A stretch of DNA of 44,530 bases from Candidatus Poribacteria bacterium (GTDB lineage: Bacteria; Poribacteria; WGA-4E; WGA-3G), in NCBI GenBank assembly GCA_028818705.1, contig JAPPNJ010000216.1, positions 1-44,530 of the forward strand, written 5' to 3'. The position numbers were made by a program, and so were the translations under genes. The notes under the pieces were generated by a model, which was not told the origin of the DNA, searched no databases, and saw only the letters and a program-made list of their open reading frames with translations. Positions 24,940 to 33,100 of this stretch are shown piece by piece (the first letter of the stretch is position 1; each line of letters starts with the position of its first letter).

Positions 24940-25350
24940 TTATTCCCGCTGTATTTGTCGGTCTGCTATAAAGGTGCTCATGGACATTGAGCGTTCTCTG
25001 TTTCTATGTTGCCACGTGACGGTCACCATAACCCGTCGAATGTTTTCAACGTCTTCAGATTCAATGTCCTCAACGACCGAACGCCACTGGTAACGCGTAT
25101 TTTCACCGAATTCGCCTGTCTCCTGCCCTACATCTGGATAGCCTTCTATCTCAATCTCCGCCATCCGAAATTTGAGAAGGTAGAGAGCAGTGGTACTGTT
25201 ATCTGAAAGCCCTTGGTTCCGTGTAGCCGAAGCGAACGCCTGCAAGAGTGCCGGGAGTGCAGCCGCTAAAATCGTTAGCGTTACGAGTATCTCGACGAGC
25301 GTAAAGCCATCTGTTTCTTTTGAGATCAAGTCTTTGATTGGAGGTGTCAT
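24940..25350 (-). CDS. gspI: Type II secretion minor pseudopilin GspI
   Basis: The frame is open from a TTG at 25401 overlapping gspH, but the ATG at 25350 is preferred. It gives 136 residues and a 15-residue class III leader ending ETDG before FTLVEILVTLTILAAALPALL, with Glu at +5. Neither start has a good ribosome site. The rest (TTALYLLKFRMAEIEIEGYP, then a beta-rich tail) fits GspI, which nucleates the pseudopilus tip with GspJ and GspK. Size is near the family norm (about 120-130). Confidence 0.82.
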   Translation of the reverse strand: MTPPIKDLISKETDGFTLVEILVTLTILAAALPALLQAFASATRNQGLSDNSTTALYLLKFRMAEIEIEGYPDVGQETGEFGENTRYQWRSVVEDIESEDVENIRRVMVTVTWQHRNRERSMSMSTFIADRQIQRE

Positions 25351-25384
25351 GTTTGTACTGATTTGCTCGGAAGTTGTGGATAGA

Positions 25385-26062
25385 TTAGTTTGCTGTTTCA
25401 AATCCTAACATTTCTATCTCTGCGGGCACGAGTTGTCGGACACGGACACGCCCACTCGCCGCTTCGACGGTGACGGACATTATCTGATTGCGCAAATTTC
25501 GGAGATACACAACTGTCTCCTCGGATGTCGCATTAGGCGAGAAATGGATGTATCCCACGCCTGCATCGGCTTGAACCATTCTGCCGTTATAGTTCGTTAC
25601 CATTGCGGCTAAGGTTACATTCTGCTCCATCGAGTTTGGGACACCGAGGATACCACTCACACGAGACAAGGGATTCTGTTGCGTGGCGTTTCCAGTTGCA
25701 AGAGAGGCTCCGTTTATATTGTTCTGGATGGCGGCTAACGCTGTGGAGTTTTGGGCAGTGAGTGCTGAGCTGAGCGGATTACTCGGGTTAAATGTTTCGC
25801 TGGAGGCGAGCCAGTACTGCCCGTTGTCGAGATTGAAGACCACAAGATACGTTGTCTGATCCGTTATTGCCATGTCTCGCGCAAACGTGAGTAAACTGCG
25901 AAGCGTATAGGCAGACGATTTTAAACGTCGCGTTGCTGCGAATCCCTTCAACGCAGGCATCGAAATTGCCGAGAGTACGCCGATAATCACTAAAACAAGC
26001 AGTAACTCCGTGACTGTGAATCCGTTCTGAGGTTGAGAAGGTCGCCTACCTGTATGCAGCAC
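25385..26062 (-). CDS. gspH: Type II secretion minor pseudopilin GspH
   Basis: The frame extends to a TTG at 26092 inside gspG, but a GTG at 26062 is favoured. It lies 4 nt after the gspG stop, has GGAG 12 nt upstream, and gives a 14-residue leader ending PQNG before FTVTELLLVLVIIGVLSAISM. After the helix come RLKSSAYTLRSLLTFARDMAI and a beta-rich domain, as in GspH/FimT. It caps the major pseudopilus beneath the I-J-K tip. The middle contains a low-complexity Asn/Ala-rich stretch (about 100-135) not typical of the family. Confidence 0.82.
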   Translation of the reverse strand: MLHTGRRPSQPQNGFTVTELLLVLVIIGVLSAISMPALKGFAATRRLKSSAYTLRSLLTFARDMAITDQTTYLVVFNLDNGQYWLASSETFNPSNPLSSALTAQNSTALAAIQNNINGASLATGNATQQNPLSRVSGILGVPNSMEQNVTLAAMVTNYNGRMVQADAGVGYIHFSPNATSEETVVYLRNLRNQIMSVTVEAASGRVRVRQLVPAEIEMLGFETAN

Positions 26063-26066
26063 TGTT

Positions 26067-26522
26067 TTAATAGGCTCCGCTTGTTTCGTCAACCCAATTG
26101 GTGATGTCGGCGTCCAGGTCAGTCCCTCCTACCTTGCCGTCTTTTCCCATAGAATAGAGGTCATAGTCGTAGCCGTAATGTGTGCTTGGTTGGCGATAGA
26201 CATAAGGGCTATCCCATGGATCCATGAAGCTCGGGCTATCTACATAAGGACCGTCCCAGTTCGTTGGTGCGGGGCTTGGGACACGCCACAAGGCACTTAA
26301 TCCCTGTTCGGTTGTAGGATATTCCCCTGTTGTTATCGCATACTGTTCTAACGCCGTTTTAATACTGTTAATCTCTGTTTGTGCCTTCGCGACTTTCGCC
26401 TGTTGCGGCGCGTTTATGACGCGAGGCGCGATGAAGGCTGCGAGGATGCCTAAGATGACAATCACAATTGTCAGTTCAATTAGCGTTAATCCGGATTCGT
26501 CGGATTTTAGGTGCGTGCCCAT
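26067..26522 (-). CDS. gspG: Type II secretion major pseudopilin GspG
   Basis: 151 residues, the family's usual length. The class III signal MGTHLKSDESG/LTLIELTIVIVILGILAAF has Glu at +5. The sequence continues with the conserved INSIKTALEQYAITTGEYPTTEQGLSAL (read in parts) and a C-terminal calcium-binding region (WDSPYVYRQP, YSMGKDGKVGGTDLDADI). This is the subunit that polymerises to push substrates through the secretin. AGGAGA lies 9 nt before the ATG. Assignment is secure. Processing needs a GspO prepilin peptidase that is not in this window. Confidence 0.95.
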   Translation of the reverse strand: MGTHLKSDESGLTLIELTIVIVILGILAAFIAPRVINAPQQAKVAKAQTEINSIKTALEQYAITTGEYPTTEQGLSALWRVPSPAPTNWDGPYVDSPSFMDPWDSPYVYRQPSTHYGYDYDLYSMGKDGKVGGTDLDADITNWVDETSGAY

Positions 26523-26559
26523 TTATTTTTCTCCTGTATTGGCTATTGGCTTTCAGAAC

Positions 26560-26637
26560 GCCTGCTACGCAGGCTTTCAGGTGTCAGGTCGCTGCGCTCT
26601 CAGTCTTTCTGACGGCTGAGAGGTTGCGCAGCAAACC
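26560..26637. repeat. Cluster of three hairpins between gspG and gspF
   Basis: GCCTGC-TAC-GCAGGC (26560-26574), a larger stem CTCTCAG/CTGAGAG (about 26597-26622) and GGTTGC-GCA-GCAAACC (26622-26637) are packed together, directly followed by two tandem 30-bp units. The last hairpin is a relative of 15826-15842. Confidence 0.5.
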
Positions 26638-26642
26638 CCGGT

Positions 26643-26672
26643 TCATGCCACACGGCATGAATACCGTTGATT
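26643..26672 (+). repeat. 30-bp hairpin-plus-tail repeat, copy 4 (tandem, first unit)
   Basis: Arm TCATGCC, loop ACAC, arm GGCATGA, tail ATACCGTTGATT. It abuts the next unit with no spacer, which fixes the unit length at 30 bp. Both arm and loop differ from the other copies while pairing is complete. Confidence 0.8.
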
Positions 26673-26702
26673 GAATGCCATACGGCATTCATACCGTTGA
26701 TT
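26673..26702 (+). repeat. 30-bp hairpin-plus-tail repeat, copy 5 (tandem, second unit)
   Basis: Arm GAATGCC, loop ATAC, arm GGCATTC, tail ATACCGTTGATT, identical in its 30 bp to the copy at 13649. It lies 15 nt beyond the gspF stop codon. Confidence 0.8.
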
Positions 26703-26717
26703 ACTGATGGCTGATTG

Positions 26718-27944
26718 CTAATTGCTGAGTAGTTGATTTGCTTCAAAAATTGGGAGGATCATCGCGACAGCGATAAACCCAATAATAATTCCCATCAGTA
26801 AGATAACAAGCGGGCCGATGGAACTCGTTAAACGTTCAAGGCTCTTTTTTATTTCTAAATCGTAGTATTCGGAGAGTTTGCTGAGCATGTGAACAGGTTC
26901 ACCAGATTCTTCACCAACAGCCACCATGTGCGTGACGAATTCAGGAAAATCCTTGCTTCTGCCGAGTTCACGAGAGAGCGCAGAGCCTTGTTCAACTTCC
27001 ACTGTTGCTGTTGTGATAATGTTGCTATACACCTTGTTTCCGATAGTGTCTTTGACGACTTGGAGAGCAGGTAGCATACGCACACCGTTTTCTAAAAGGG
27101 TTGCCATCGTCCGCGTGAAACGTACAATAGCAAAAGTACTAAATATAGGACCAATGAGCGGCAATTTGAGTTTCAACCTGTCGAACCAGACTTGACCTGT
27201 TTCATGCTGAAGATACTGTCTCAGTCCCGCTCCACCTATAATAACAATGAGCAATCCTGCCCACCAGTAGGTTTGGAACGCATCCGTTAGGCTAATAAGA
27301 ATCTGGGTTGGAAGCGGCAAGGCGACTCCTAAATCGTTGAACATTATCGTGAATTTCGGTATGACCAGAATCATGAGCACGGTAACAGCGGTGATGCTAA
27401 GCGTCAACAAGATAGCAGGATAGAAGAGCGCTGAGACAACATCGTTTTTCAGAAGCCTCTGCCGTTCTGCGAATTCTGCGAGGCGCTCTAAGACTAAACC
27501 GAGGACGCCCCCGCTCTCTCCGGCTCGGACCATATTAACATAGAGATTTGAAAATGCCTTCGGGTGTTCGGTGAGTGCGTCGTGGAAGGTCGCACCGTGT
27601 TCGACATCGTATTTGACTTGTGAGACGGTACGGTGGAGTGGGGGACTCTCGATTTGTGCAAGCGTAACCTCTAATGCGCGTGGCAGCGGAACATGTGCGT
27701 TTACCAACGTTGCCAACTGATAAGTGAAAAACTCAACGTCCGCCGGTTTGACGCCGCGACGACCGATTTGGAGCCATCGCCGTATATCTGTTGGGCTGGT
27801 CTCTTCTGTCTCTTCGACGATGTTCGTGGGCCAATAGCCCATCTGTCGCAATCGGGAGATAAGTTCGGCTTTGGATTCGGCTTCCAGTGTATTGCTAACG
27901 GTACCACCGCTATGGGTGAGAGCTTCATATCGGAATATGGGCAC
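26718..27944 (-). CDS. gspF: Type II secretion inner-membrane platform protein GspF
   Basis: 408 residues, the family's normal size, from a GTG start with GGGGG about 6 nt upstream. Two repeated T2SSF cytoplasmic domains are seen, with FFTYQLATLVNAHVPLPRALE and RAGESGGVLGLVLERLAEF in the first and FTRTMATLLENGVRMLPAL and AVGEESGEPVHMLSKLSEYY in the second. Membrane helices lie near 170-195, 225-245 and 375-400. It is the rotary platform that the GspE ATPase drives to add and remove pseudopilins. It follows gspE by 49 nt on the same strand. Confidence 0.95.
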   Translation of the reverse strand: MPIFRYEALTHSGGTVSNTLEAESKAELISRLRQMGYWPTNIVEETEETSPTDIRRWLQIGRRGVKPADVEFFTYQLATLVNAHVPLPRALEVTLAQIESPPLHRTVSQVKYDVEHGATFHDALTEHPKAFSNLYVNMVRAGESGGVLGLVLERLAEFAERQRLLKNDVVSALFYPAILLTLSITAVTVLMILVIPKFTIMFNDLGVALPLPTQILISLTDAFQTYWWAGLLIVIIGGAGLRQYLQHETGQVWFDRLKLKLPLIGPIFSTFAIVRFTRTMATLLENGVRMLPALQVVKDTIGNKVYSNIITTATVEVEQGSALSRELGRSKDFPEFVTHMVAVGEESGEPVHMLSKLSEYYDLEIKKSLERLTSSIGPLVILLMGIIIGFIAVAMILPIFEANQLLSN

Positions 27945-27974
27945 AAGTTACCCCCTACACAACTTCTCCGAAAT

Positions 27975-28002
27975 CAAATTTAGCTCATACGGGCTAAATT
28001 TG
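27975..28002. other. Hairpin spanning the gspE stop codon
   Basis: CAAATTTAGC and GCTAAATTTG pair perfectly (10 bp). The stem extends to 12 bp with one G-T wobble, leaving the loop ATAC, the same loop as most 30-bp repeat units, though the ATACCGTTGATT tail is absent. It covers the gspE stop at 27994-27996 and could limit read-through or protect the upstream mRNA end. No T-tract follows. Confidence 0.5.
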
Positions 28003-29763
28003 TCTGTGCTTTACATTTTCGTCTTCCTGTGTCAGTCGGATAACTTCCTCAACGGTCGTCAGCCCCGCAGCGACTTTGCGCCAACCGTCTTCACGTAAGC
28101 TTTTCATTCCCAATTGGATTGCAAGACGACGAATTTCACTCGTTGATGCCTGTTTAAGTGCCATAGCACGAAGTTCTTCGGTCATGAGTAGGACTTCAAA
28201 AATGCCGATTCTGCCTTTATAACCTCTTCCGCGACATTCCTTGCACCCGACAGCTCGCGGAATCTGCAGGTCGTAAGGGATAGGAGAACTGTTGCCATTG
28301 CCGGTCCCCATAAGTCCTGCCAATTCGTGCATTTCGGGAAGGTACATTTCACAACACACCTTACAAACACGCCGAGCAAGCCGCTGGGCGATGATACCTT
28401 CCACCGTGGAAGCAACCAGATAAGGCTCAACATTCATGTCAATAAGCCGTGTAATAGCCCCAGGCGCGTCGTTTGTGTGGAGCGTACTAAAGACAAGGTG
28501 TCCCGTTAGCGATGTGTGGATTGCCATCTCTGCGGTTTCATAGTCGCGAATCTCACCAACTAATACCTTGTCAGGGTCCTGGCGTAAAATATGGCGAAGC
28601 CCGTCAGCGAAAGTAAAGTCGATATCCGGGTTAACCTGGATTTGGTTGATACCCTCTAATTCATACTCGACTGGATCTTCAAGCGTGATGATTTTTACAT
28701 CGGGTGAATTAATCTCTTTCAGGCAAGCGTAGAGTGATGTCGTTTTTCCACTTCCCGTGGGACCCGTGGCAAGGATGATGCCGTGGGGTTTACGAATCAT
28801 ACGATGGAAGCGCGCAAGATTATCTTCAGTCAATCCGAGTTCTTCAAGTCCAAAGTCAATGGATTGTCGGTCGAGAATACGGAGGACAACGCTTTCACCG
28901 TGCCGGGTTGCAACGGTTGGAACGGTAGAGACGCGGAGATCTATCTGTCGGTTACCAACACTACCAATCTGCCGACTAATTTTGCCATCTTGCGGACGTC
29001 TGCGTTCTGCAACGTCCATGCCAGCCATAATTTTGATACGAGAGGTAATTGCCGATTGTAAATAGGCAGGTGGTTGTGGCTGATCTTCCAGCACACCATC
29101 AACGCGAAACCGAATCTTCAATTGCGTCGGATAAGGCTCGATGTGTATATCGCTTGCCCCTATCCGAACAGCATCAATGATCATTTGGTCAACGGCGTGT
29201 ATGACGGTTGGATCTTGACTGAGATCTTTTTCGTCAATCCCGAAGTCGTCAATCGTTTCGCGTTCAAAGGTAGTGGTTGCCCCAACAGGTCCCTTAATAC
29301 CCGCACTCAGAAGGCTCTCCGCCGTACGTCCGTAGAGACGAACGATCGCCTCATCAATATCTGCTTCATCGGCAAGAATGGGAATAATCTGGCAGCTGGT
29401 GATGAGTTGAAGTTCATCTATGAGCACGATATCCGAGACATCTGCCATCGCAACGGTGAGTTCATCATCTGCTAATTCGGTGGGTACAATTTTATTACGG
29501 TATGCGAACCCAGGGGATATCTTTTCAAGCACAAGAGCTTCCGGAAAGATACCTTCCAGTTGGATGAAGAGGGTCCCATATTCGACGCTCTTTGTAGCAA
29601 GTGTGAGGACATCAGATGGCACACCGTGCTTAGAAAGCACAGCCGCTTCAGAGGCACCAGTCTGTTTTATTTCTGCGAGGATGTCATTATAGTCTTGCTC
29701 GGAGATAGCAGATGCCTGTCGAACCACTTCAACAAGCGAAGAGGTGTGTAGTGTCTGTTGCAT
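27994..29763 (-). CDS. gspE: Type II secretion ATPase GspE
   Basis: 589 residues. An N-terminal T2SSE-N domain (about 1-150) is followed by the hexameric ATPase. Walker A GPTGSGKT is at 334-341, the Asp box region holds ITLEDPVEYELEGI, and Walker B is DKVLVGEIRDYETAEMA. A tetracysteine metal site is formed by CKVCC near 466 and GCKEC near 509, as in GspE and PilB. It powers pseudopilus assembly at the cytoplasmic face and docks on the GspL-like protein. It is the first gene of the secretion set on this strand. No strong ribosome site precedes its ATG. PilB is the alternative, but the full gsp set favours GspE. Confidence 0.95.
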   Translation of the reverse strand: MQQTLHTSSLVEVVRQASAISEQDYNDILAEIKQTGASEAAVLSKHGVPSDVLTLATKSVEYGTLFIQLEGIFPEALVLEKISPGFAYRNKIVPTELADDELTVAMADVSDIVLIDELQLITSCQIIPILADEADIDEAIVRLYGRTAESLLSAGIKGPVGATTTFERETIDDFGIDEKDLSQDPTVIHAVDQMIIDAVRIGASDIHIEPYPTQLKIRFRVDGVLEDQPQPPAYLQSAITSRIKIMAGMDVAERRRPQDGKISRQIGSVGNRQIDLRVSTVPTVATRHGESVVLRILDRQSIDFGLEELGLTEDNLARFHRMIRKPHGIILATGPTGSGKTTSLYACLKEINSPDVKIITLEDPVEYELEGINQIQVNPDIDFTFADGLRHILRQDPDKVLVGEIRDYETAEMAIHTSLTGHLVFSTLHTNDAPGAITRLIDMNVEPYLVASTVEGIIAQRLARRVCKVCCEMYLPEMHELAGLMGTGNGNSSPIPYDLQIPRAVGCKECRGRGYKGRIGIFEVLLMTEELRAMALKQASTSEIRRLAIQLGMKSLREDGWRKVAAGLTTVEEVIRLTQEDENVKHRQI

Positions 29764-29970
29764 GGCGTGAACGCTCGGCGTCGCTGGCGATACTGGATTT
29801 AACGCGAGCGATCTCCCTATGTTATTGCTTGTTGTTAATTTCTTTGATGGTTTCTGTTTCTCAATTTAAGACGCATCAATCGTGAATAAGTTTAAGAGGG
29901 CGCAAAGATCTCCATCCTCCGCATAGTAGGTGATGTTTCCAACTTCGCTGTCCACTGTATATGGAAATTG

Positions 29971-31119
29971 CTATTGCGTCTTTTCGATCCGTCGGATCGC
30001 TTTTTCCGCAGCGTTGCGAACCTTTTTAGCACTATCTTTCAGAGCGTTTGTCAGTGCAGGAAGCACATCGGGCGAAGTCGCGCGCATTTCACCAAGCTCA
30101 TCGGCAGCATTACGACGGACGTTATCATCTGCGTCTTGCAGTGCTACAAGAAGTGTTTGGACAATCGTTGCGGCAGCATCTTCAGTCGTTTTGCCCTTTT
30201 CACCAATTCCGCCCAATATATCGACAATATGTCCGCGAGTTACAGGTGATGTGCTGTTTCCGAGCGCGTCCGCTAACATCGGAGTAACGATTACGGCATT
30301 ACCTTTACCCAGCTCGATCAATTCATCTTCCGCTTGATTCCGGACAGACTCTGATTTATCCGCCAGTGCATTTATTAACGCGGTGAACGTTTCCCTGGAA
30401 GTCGCTCGTATATCAGACAACTCTTCTATGGCATTGGTTCGGACTCTTGAAGAATTGTCGGCGAGGCTTGCGATTAATGCGTCTTGGATGGTATCTGTGG
30501 ACTCTCCATTTTTGGAGAGGATTTCTCCAATCGCTCCTAATACATTCAGCACATCAGAACGGGCACTTGATGAACCTCTTGTTCGGGTCGCGATAAGGGC
30601 AGGGATGACAACAGCGACAGACGCTGGAGATGTTGGACGGATATCTTCTAATTCTTCAACTGTCTCACGGAAAACCTTTTCAGACGGATCATTGAGGGCA
30701 CTCGCCAGTCCAATAGCGATAGCATCGAAATTGCGCTTAGCTTTCCGCTCGCGTTCACCAATTTCTCCTAACACATCGACCGCCTCCCTGCGGACCCGTT
30801 CGGATGGATCTTGGAGCAGCGCGATGAGCGCATCAGTGCCCGGATTCCCAATTTCTTCCAGGAAGTTCACAAATTCACGCTTCACCCGCTCGGATTCGTC
30901 AGCCAAAGTCGGCACAATTTGTGCAAGTAATTCGGATTGCCATTGCGCTTGCAGTGCCCTCTGTTTCGCTTTCAGGAGGTTCAGTTCTTCCCTGAGTTCG
31001 GACAAACCTCCTTCTGGTGCCGCTGTTGCTTCTTGAAATTCCACCGTTTGACTAATTCCCAAACCTAACAATACACCAATCATAGTTGTTATCACCCAAA
31101 ACCATCGTTTCTGAATCAC
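29971..31119 (-). CDS. Exported HEAT-repeat protein
   Basis: The open frame reaches 31161, but the GTG at 31119 is the likely start because AAGGAGG sits 8 nt upstream. This gives 382 residues opening with MIQKRWFWVITTMIGVLLGLG, a signal peptide or anchor. A coiled-coil stretch (GLSELREELNLLKAKQRALQ) follows, then about eight HEAT-like units. Each has a core such as DPSERVRREAVDVLGEIG or DADDNVRRNAADELGEM and an Ala-rich second helix. Repeats alternate with the phrase (R/I)ATSP, which suggests recent duplication. HEAT arrays bind proteins. Lying 207 nt upstream of gspE on the same strand, it may act with the secretion system, but this is only positional. Confidence 0.87.
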   Translation of the reverse strand: MIQKRWFWVITTMIGVLLGLGISQTVEFQEATAAPEGGLSELREELNLLKAKQRALQAQWQSELLAQIVPTLADESERVKREFVNFLEEIGNPGTDALIALLQDPSERVRREAVDVLGEIGERERKAKRNFDAIAIGLASALNDPSEKVFRETVEELEDIRPTSPASVAVVIPALIATRTRGSSSARSDVLNVLGAIGEILSKNGESTDTIQDALIASLADNSSRVRTNAIEELSDIRATSRETFTALINALADKSESVRNQAEDELIELGKGNAVIVTPMLADALGNSTSPVTRGHIVDILGGIGEKGKTTEDAAATIVQTLLVALQDADDNVRRNAADELGEMRATSPDVLPALTNALKDSAKKVRNAAEKAIRRIEKTQ

Positions 31120-31324
31120 TGTTGTTTCCTCCTTGATTATATAACCCAACTTGCTATCCATAGGATTTTAGACCGACGGCGGCCGTTTTTCATCAAGAAT
31201 CGTTGGGTATTGCGAAAAATTTACAGCGTTTCGTGTCATTTTCGGCGTGAATTTGCACAACCTAACAGGTTATGCTACAAAGTGACAACTTAGGTTACTA
31301 TAGTTGAACATAATAAAACGCAGT

Positions 31325-33019
31325 CTATTCCTGCTCCTCTATATTCCAGACAAAAAATGGCACCAGTTTCGCGAGTGCCTGAAGTGCAGTCTCTTTTTGC
31401 GATAGTGTTGCTTCCAACAACGCTCCGTCATCTTTAACTGACATCCATGCGATTATTCGGGCTATTTCTTTAGCATCGACAATTAATTTGTCAGCAGGCG
31501 GCGGTCCTTTCTGGATTTCCAAAGTCCGCGCTAAATTCAACTGAGCAAACGCTGTAGGTGTTTTCGGCAATTGTTTTAAGTAAGACGGTCTCTTTTTTTC
31601 TTTAATTTGATCGATAACAGTGTAAACTTGCTCTTCCGCGAAGCCTATAAGAAACAGTCCATCTACCTCAGTGTGATAAATATTTGAGGAGATTGCTGAC
31701 ACTGTTGCACCTTTGTGCTCCATTTGAGAAACAGAAGCATTTTGTAGATTAGAAAGACTGTTGCCAATCTGATCCCATTTTATTCGGTTGCTCGGGTTAA
31801 AAATAAGGCAACCACCCGTCTCCACATCACCAGCGTCAAGCGCAATTGCACCATCAAATTCAAACCTAAAGCCGCTCAGGGCGTCCAGATCAAAAAGTCT
31901 AAAATCAGGGATTGACAAAGCGAGTTCGCCTGTTAATCCAACGATAACGTCTTCCAGATTAAGATTCAAAAGTCCTTCAAAAAAAGAGATAGCGTCTGGA
32001 TCGGCATCGGTCGGCGCAAATTCCCACAAGCTTTCCACGATTTCGGGTGCTACGGCAACAAATAGGTCGTCTTTATCAGATAGTGCGTTTAAGGTTTTCA
32101 GACTTTGCCCTTCTTTTAAAAACATACCTATCTCGTTCTCTGGCAGATCGGAATTAAACTGCGCAGCTACTTGAAGAAAGGGACCGATTTCCAACAAATT
32201 CAGCCGTCCATAAACAGATTGAAAAATAGAAAGTCGTTTTTGCAACGACTCGTCTAAGCCTATTGGTATAGACAAGGCATCCGGGACATTGGCGAATATG
32301 ATGGCTTCTCCCGATCCTATTCTTTTTAGTGTCTTCGTAAATTTTTGGTTCTCCTGAATAGAAGGCATGTCTGTTCGATAGGTATCCATCAACTTTTCAA
32401 AACTACCTTCGTTTGCCCCGACAACGAGAAACTCATCCACGAACCCGTATTTAATGACAAGGTCGAACCTTTCCATCGCGTTGTAGCGAACCCGTTGATA
32501 CACACCCGCATCCAAGTGCAAGGTATTGTTACTATCCATCCCCATGAGCCCTTCTACAATTTTGGTAAGCTGTTGGAGCCTGGCGAGATTTCCACCTGAA
32601 TGTATCACAATACCAATTTGCAGATTGTTCAACTCATCCTTCCATATACCCACTGCCGTTCGGTAACCCACCGTTTCAATTATGCCTAACAGGTCGGTTC
32701 CAATCGTGACTTGTAACATTGCGAGTGCCTCTTGGGCTTCCTGCCAACTTGGTGTGGCAGTTAGTATGCCAAGTGCTTTCTCCCAATCTTCCGAAGTCTC
32801 AATTTCGCTGTAGATTTCGTCTATATTTTGGAGTTTCCCATAGAAGATGCTCTCCTGAGGCATAAAGTCTTCCACCTTCGCTGCATCCGCAAAAGAGACG
32901 GTTAGCAGGAGTAGGGCAATGCAGCATGTTTGAAAAACTGCCGTCAAACTGCCCCAAAATGGTTTTCTTCTCTGTTGGATAGAAAATAGTCTGCTTTTCC
33001 GTAAAAATTTTGCTTTCAT
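31325..33019 (-). CDS. Exported protein of unknown function, DUF3352-like
   Basis: 564 residues with an N-terminal signal peptide (positively charged residues 1-22, hydrophobic core about 25-42, cleavage near SFADA). The mature part has alternating alpha/beta segments and phrases such as FMPQESIFYGKLQNIDEI, DDLFVAVAPEIVESL, GEAIIFANVPDALSIPIG and LTGELALSIPDF. These resemble the architecture of DUF3352-type proteins, but this is recognition by style, not by a diagnostic motif. There is no enzyme signature. AGAGG lies 7 nt before the ATG. Location is probably periplasmic. Function not recognised. Confidence 0.75.
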   Translation of the reverse strand: MKAKFLRKSRLFSIQQRRKPFWGSLTAVFQTCCIALLLLTVSFADAAKVEDFMPQESIFYGKLQNIDEIYSEIETSEDWEKALGILTATPSWQEAQEALAMLQVTIGTDLLGIIETVGYRTAVGIWKDELNNLQIGIVIHSGGNLARLQQLTKIVEGLMGMDSNNTLHLDAGVYQRVRYNAMERFDLVIKYGFVDEFLVVGANEGSFEKLMDTYRTDMPSIQENQKFTKTLKRIGSGEAIIFANVPDALSIPIGLDESLQKRLSIFQSVYGRLNLLEIGPFLQVAAQFNSDLPENEIGMFLKEGQSLKTLNALSDKDDLFVAVAPEIVESLWEFAPTDADPDAISFFEGLLNLNLEDVIVGLTGELALSIPDFRLFDLDALSGFRFEFDGAIALDAGDVETGGCLIFNPSNRIKWDQIGNSLSNLQNASVSQMEHKGATVSAISSNIYHTEVDGLFLIGFAEEQVYTVIDQIKEKKRPSYLKQLPKTPTAFAQLNLARTLEIQKGPPPADKLIVDAKEIARIIAWMSVKDDGALLEATLSQKETALQALAKLVPFFVWNIEEQE

Positions 33020-33100
33020 CGGAAACCTCTTTTTAATTTTTCCTTGCGGTTAAACAACGTGAGATTGGACTTTTGATGCTCTTTTTTTATTTCCGTATTT

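Noticed and set aside
26643..26702. Start of a CRISPR array
   Set aside because: The two 30-bp units abut without spacers, no cas genes are present, and other copies are single and far apart.
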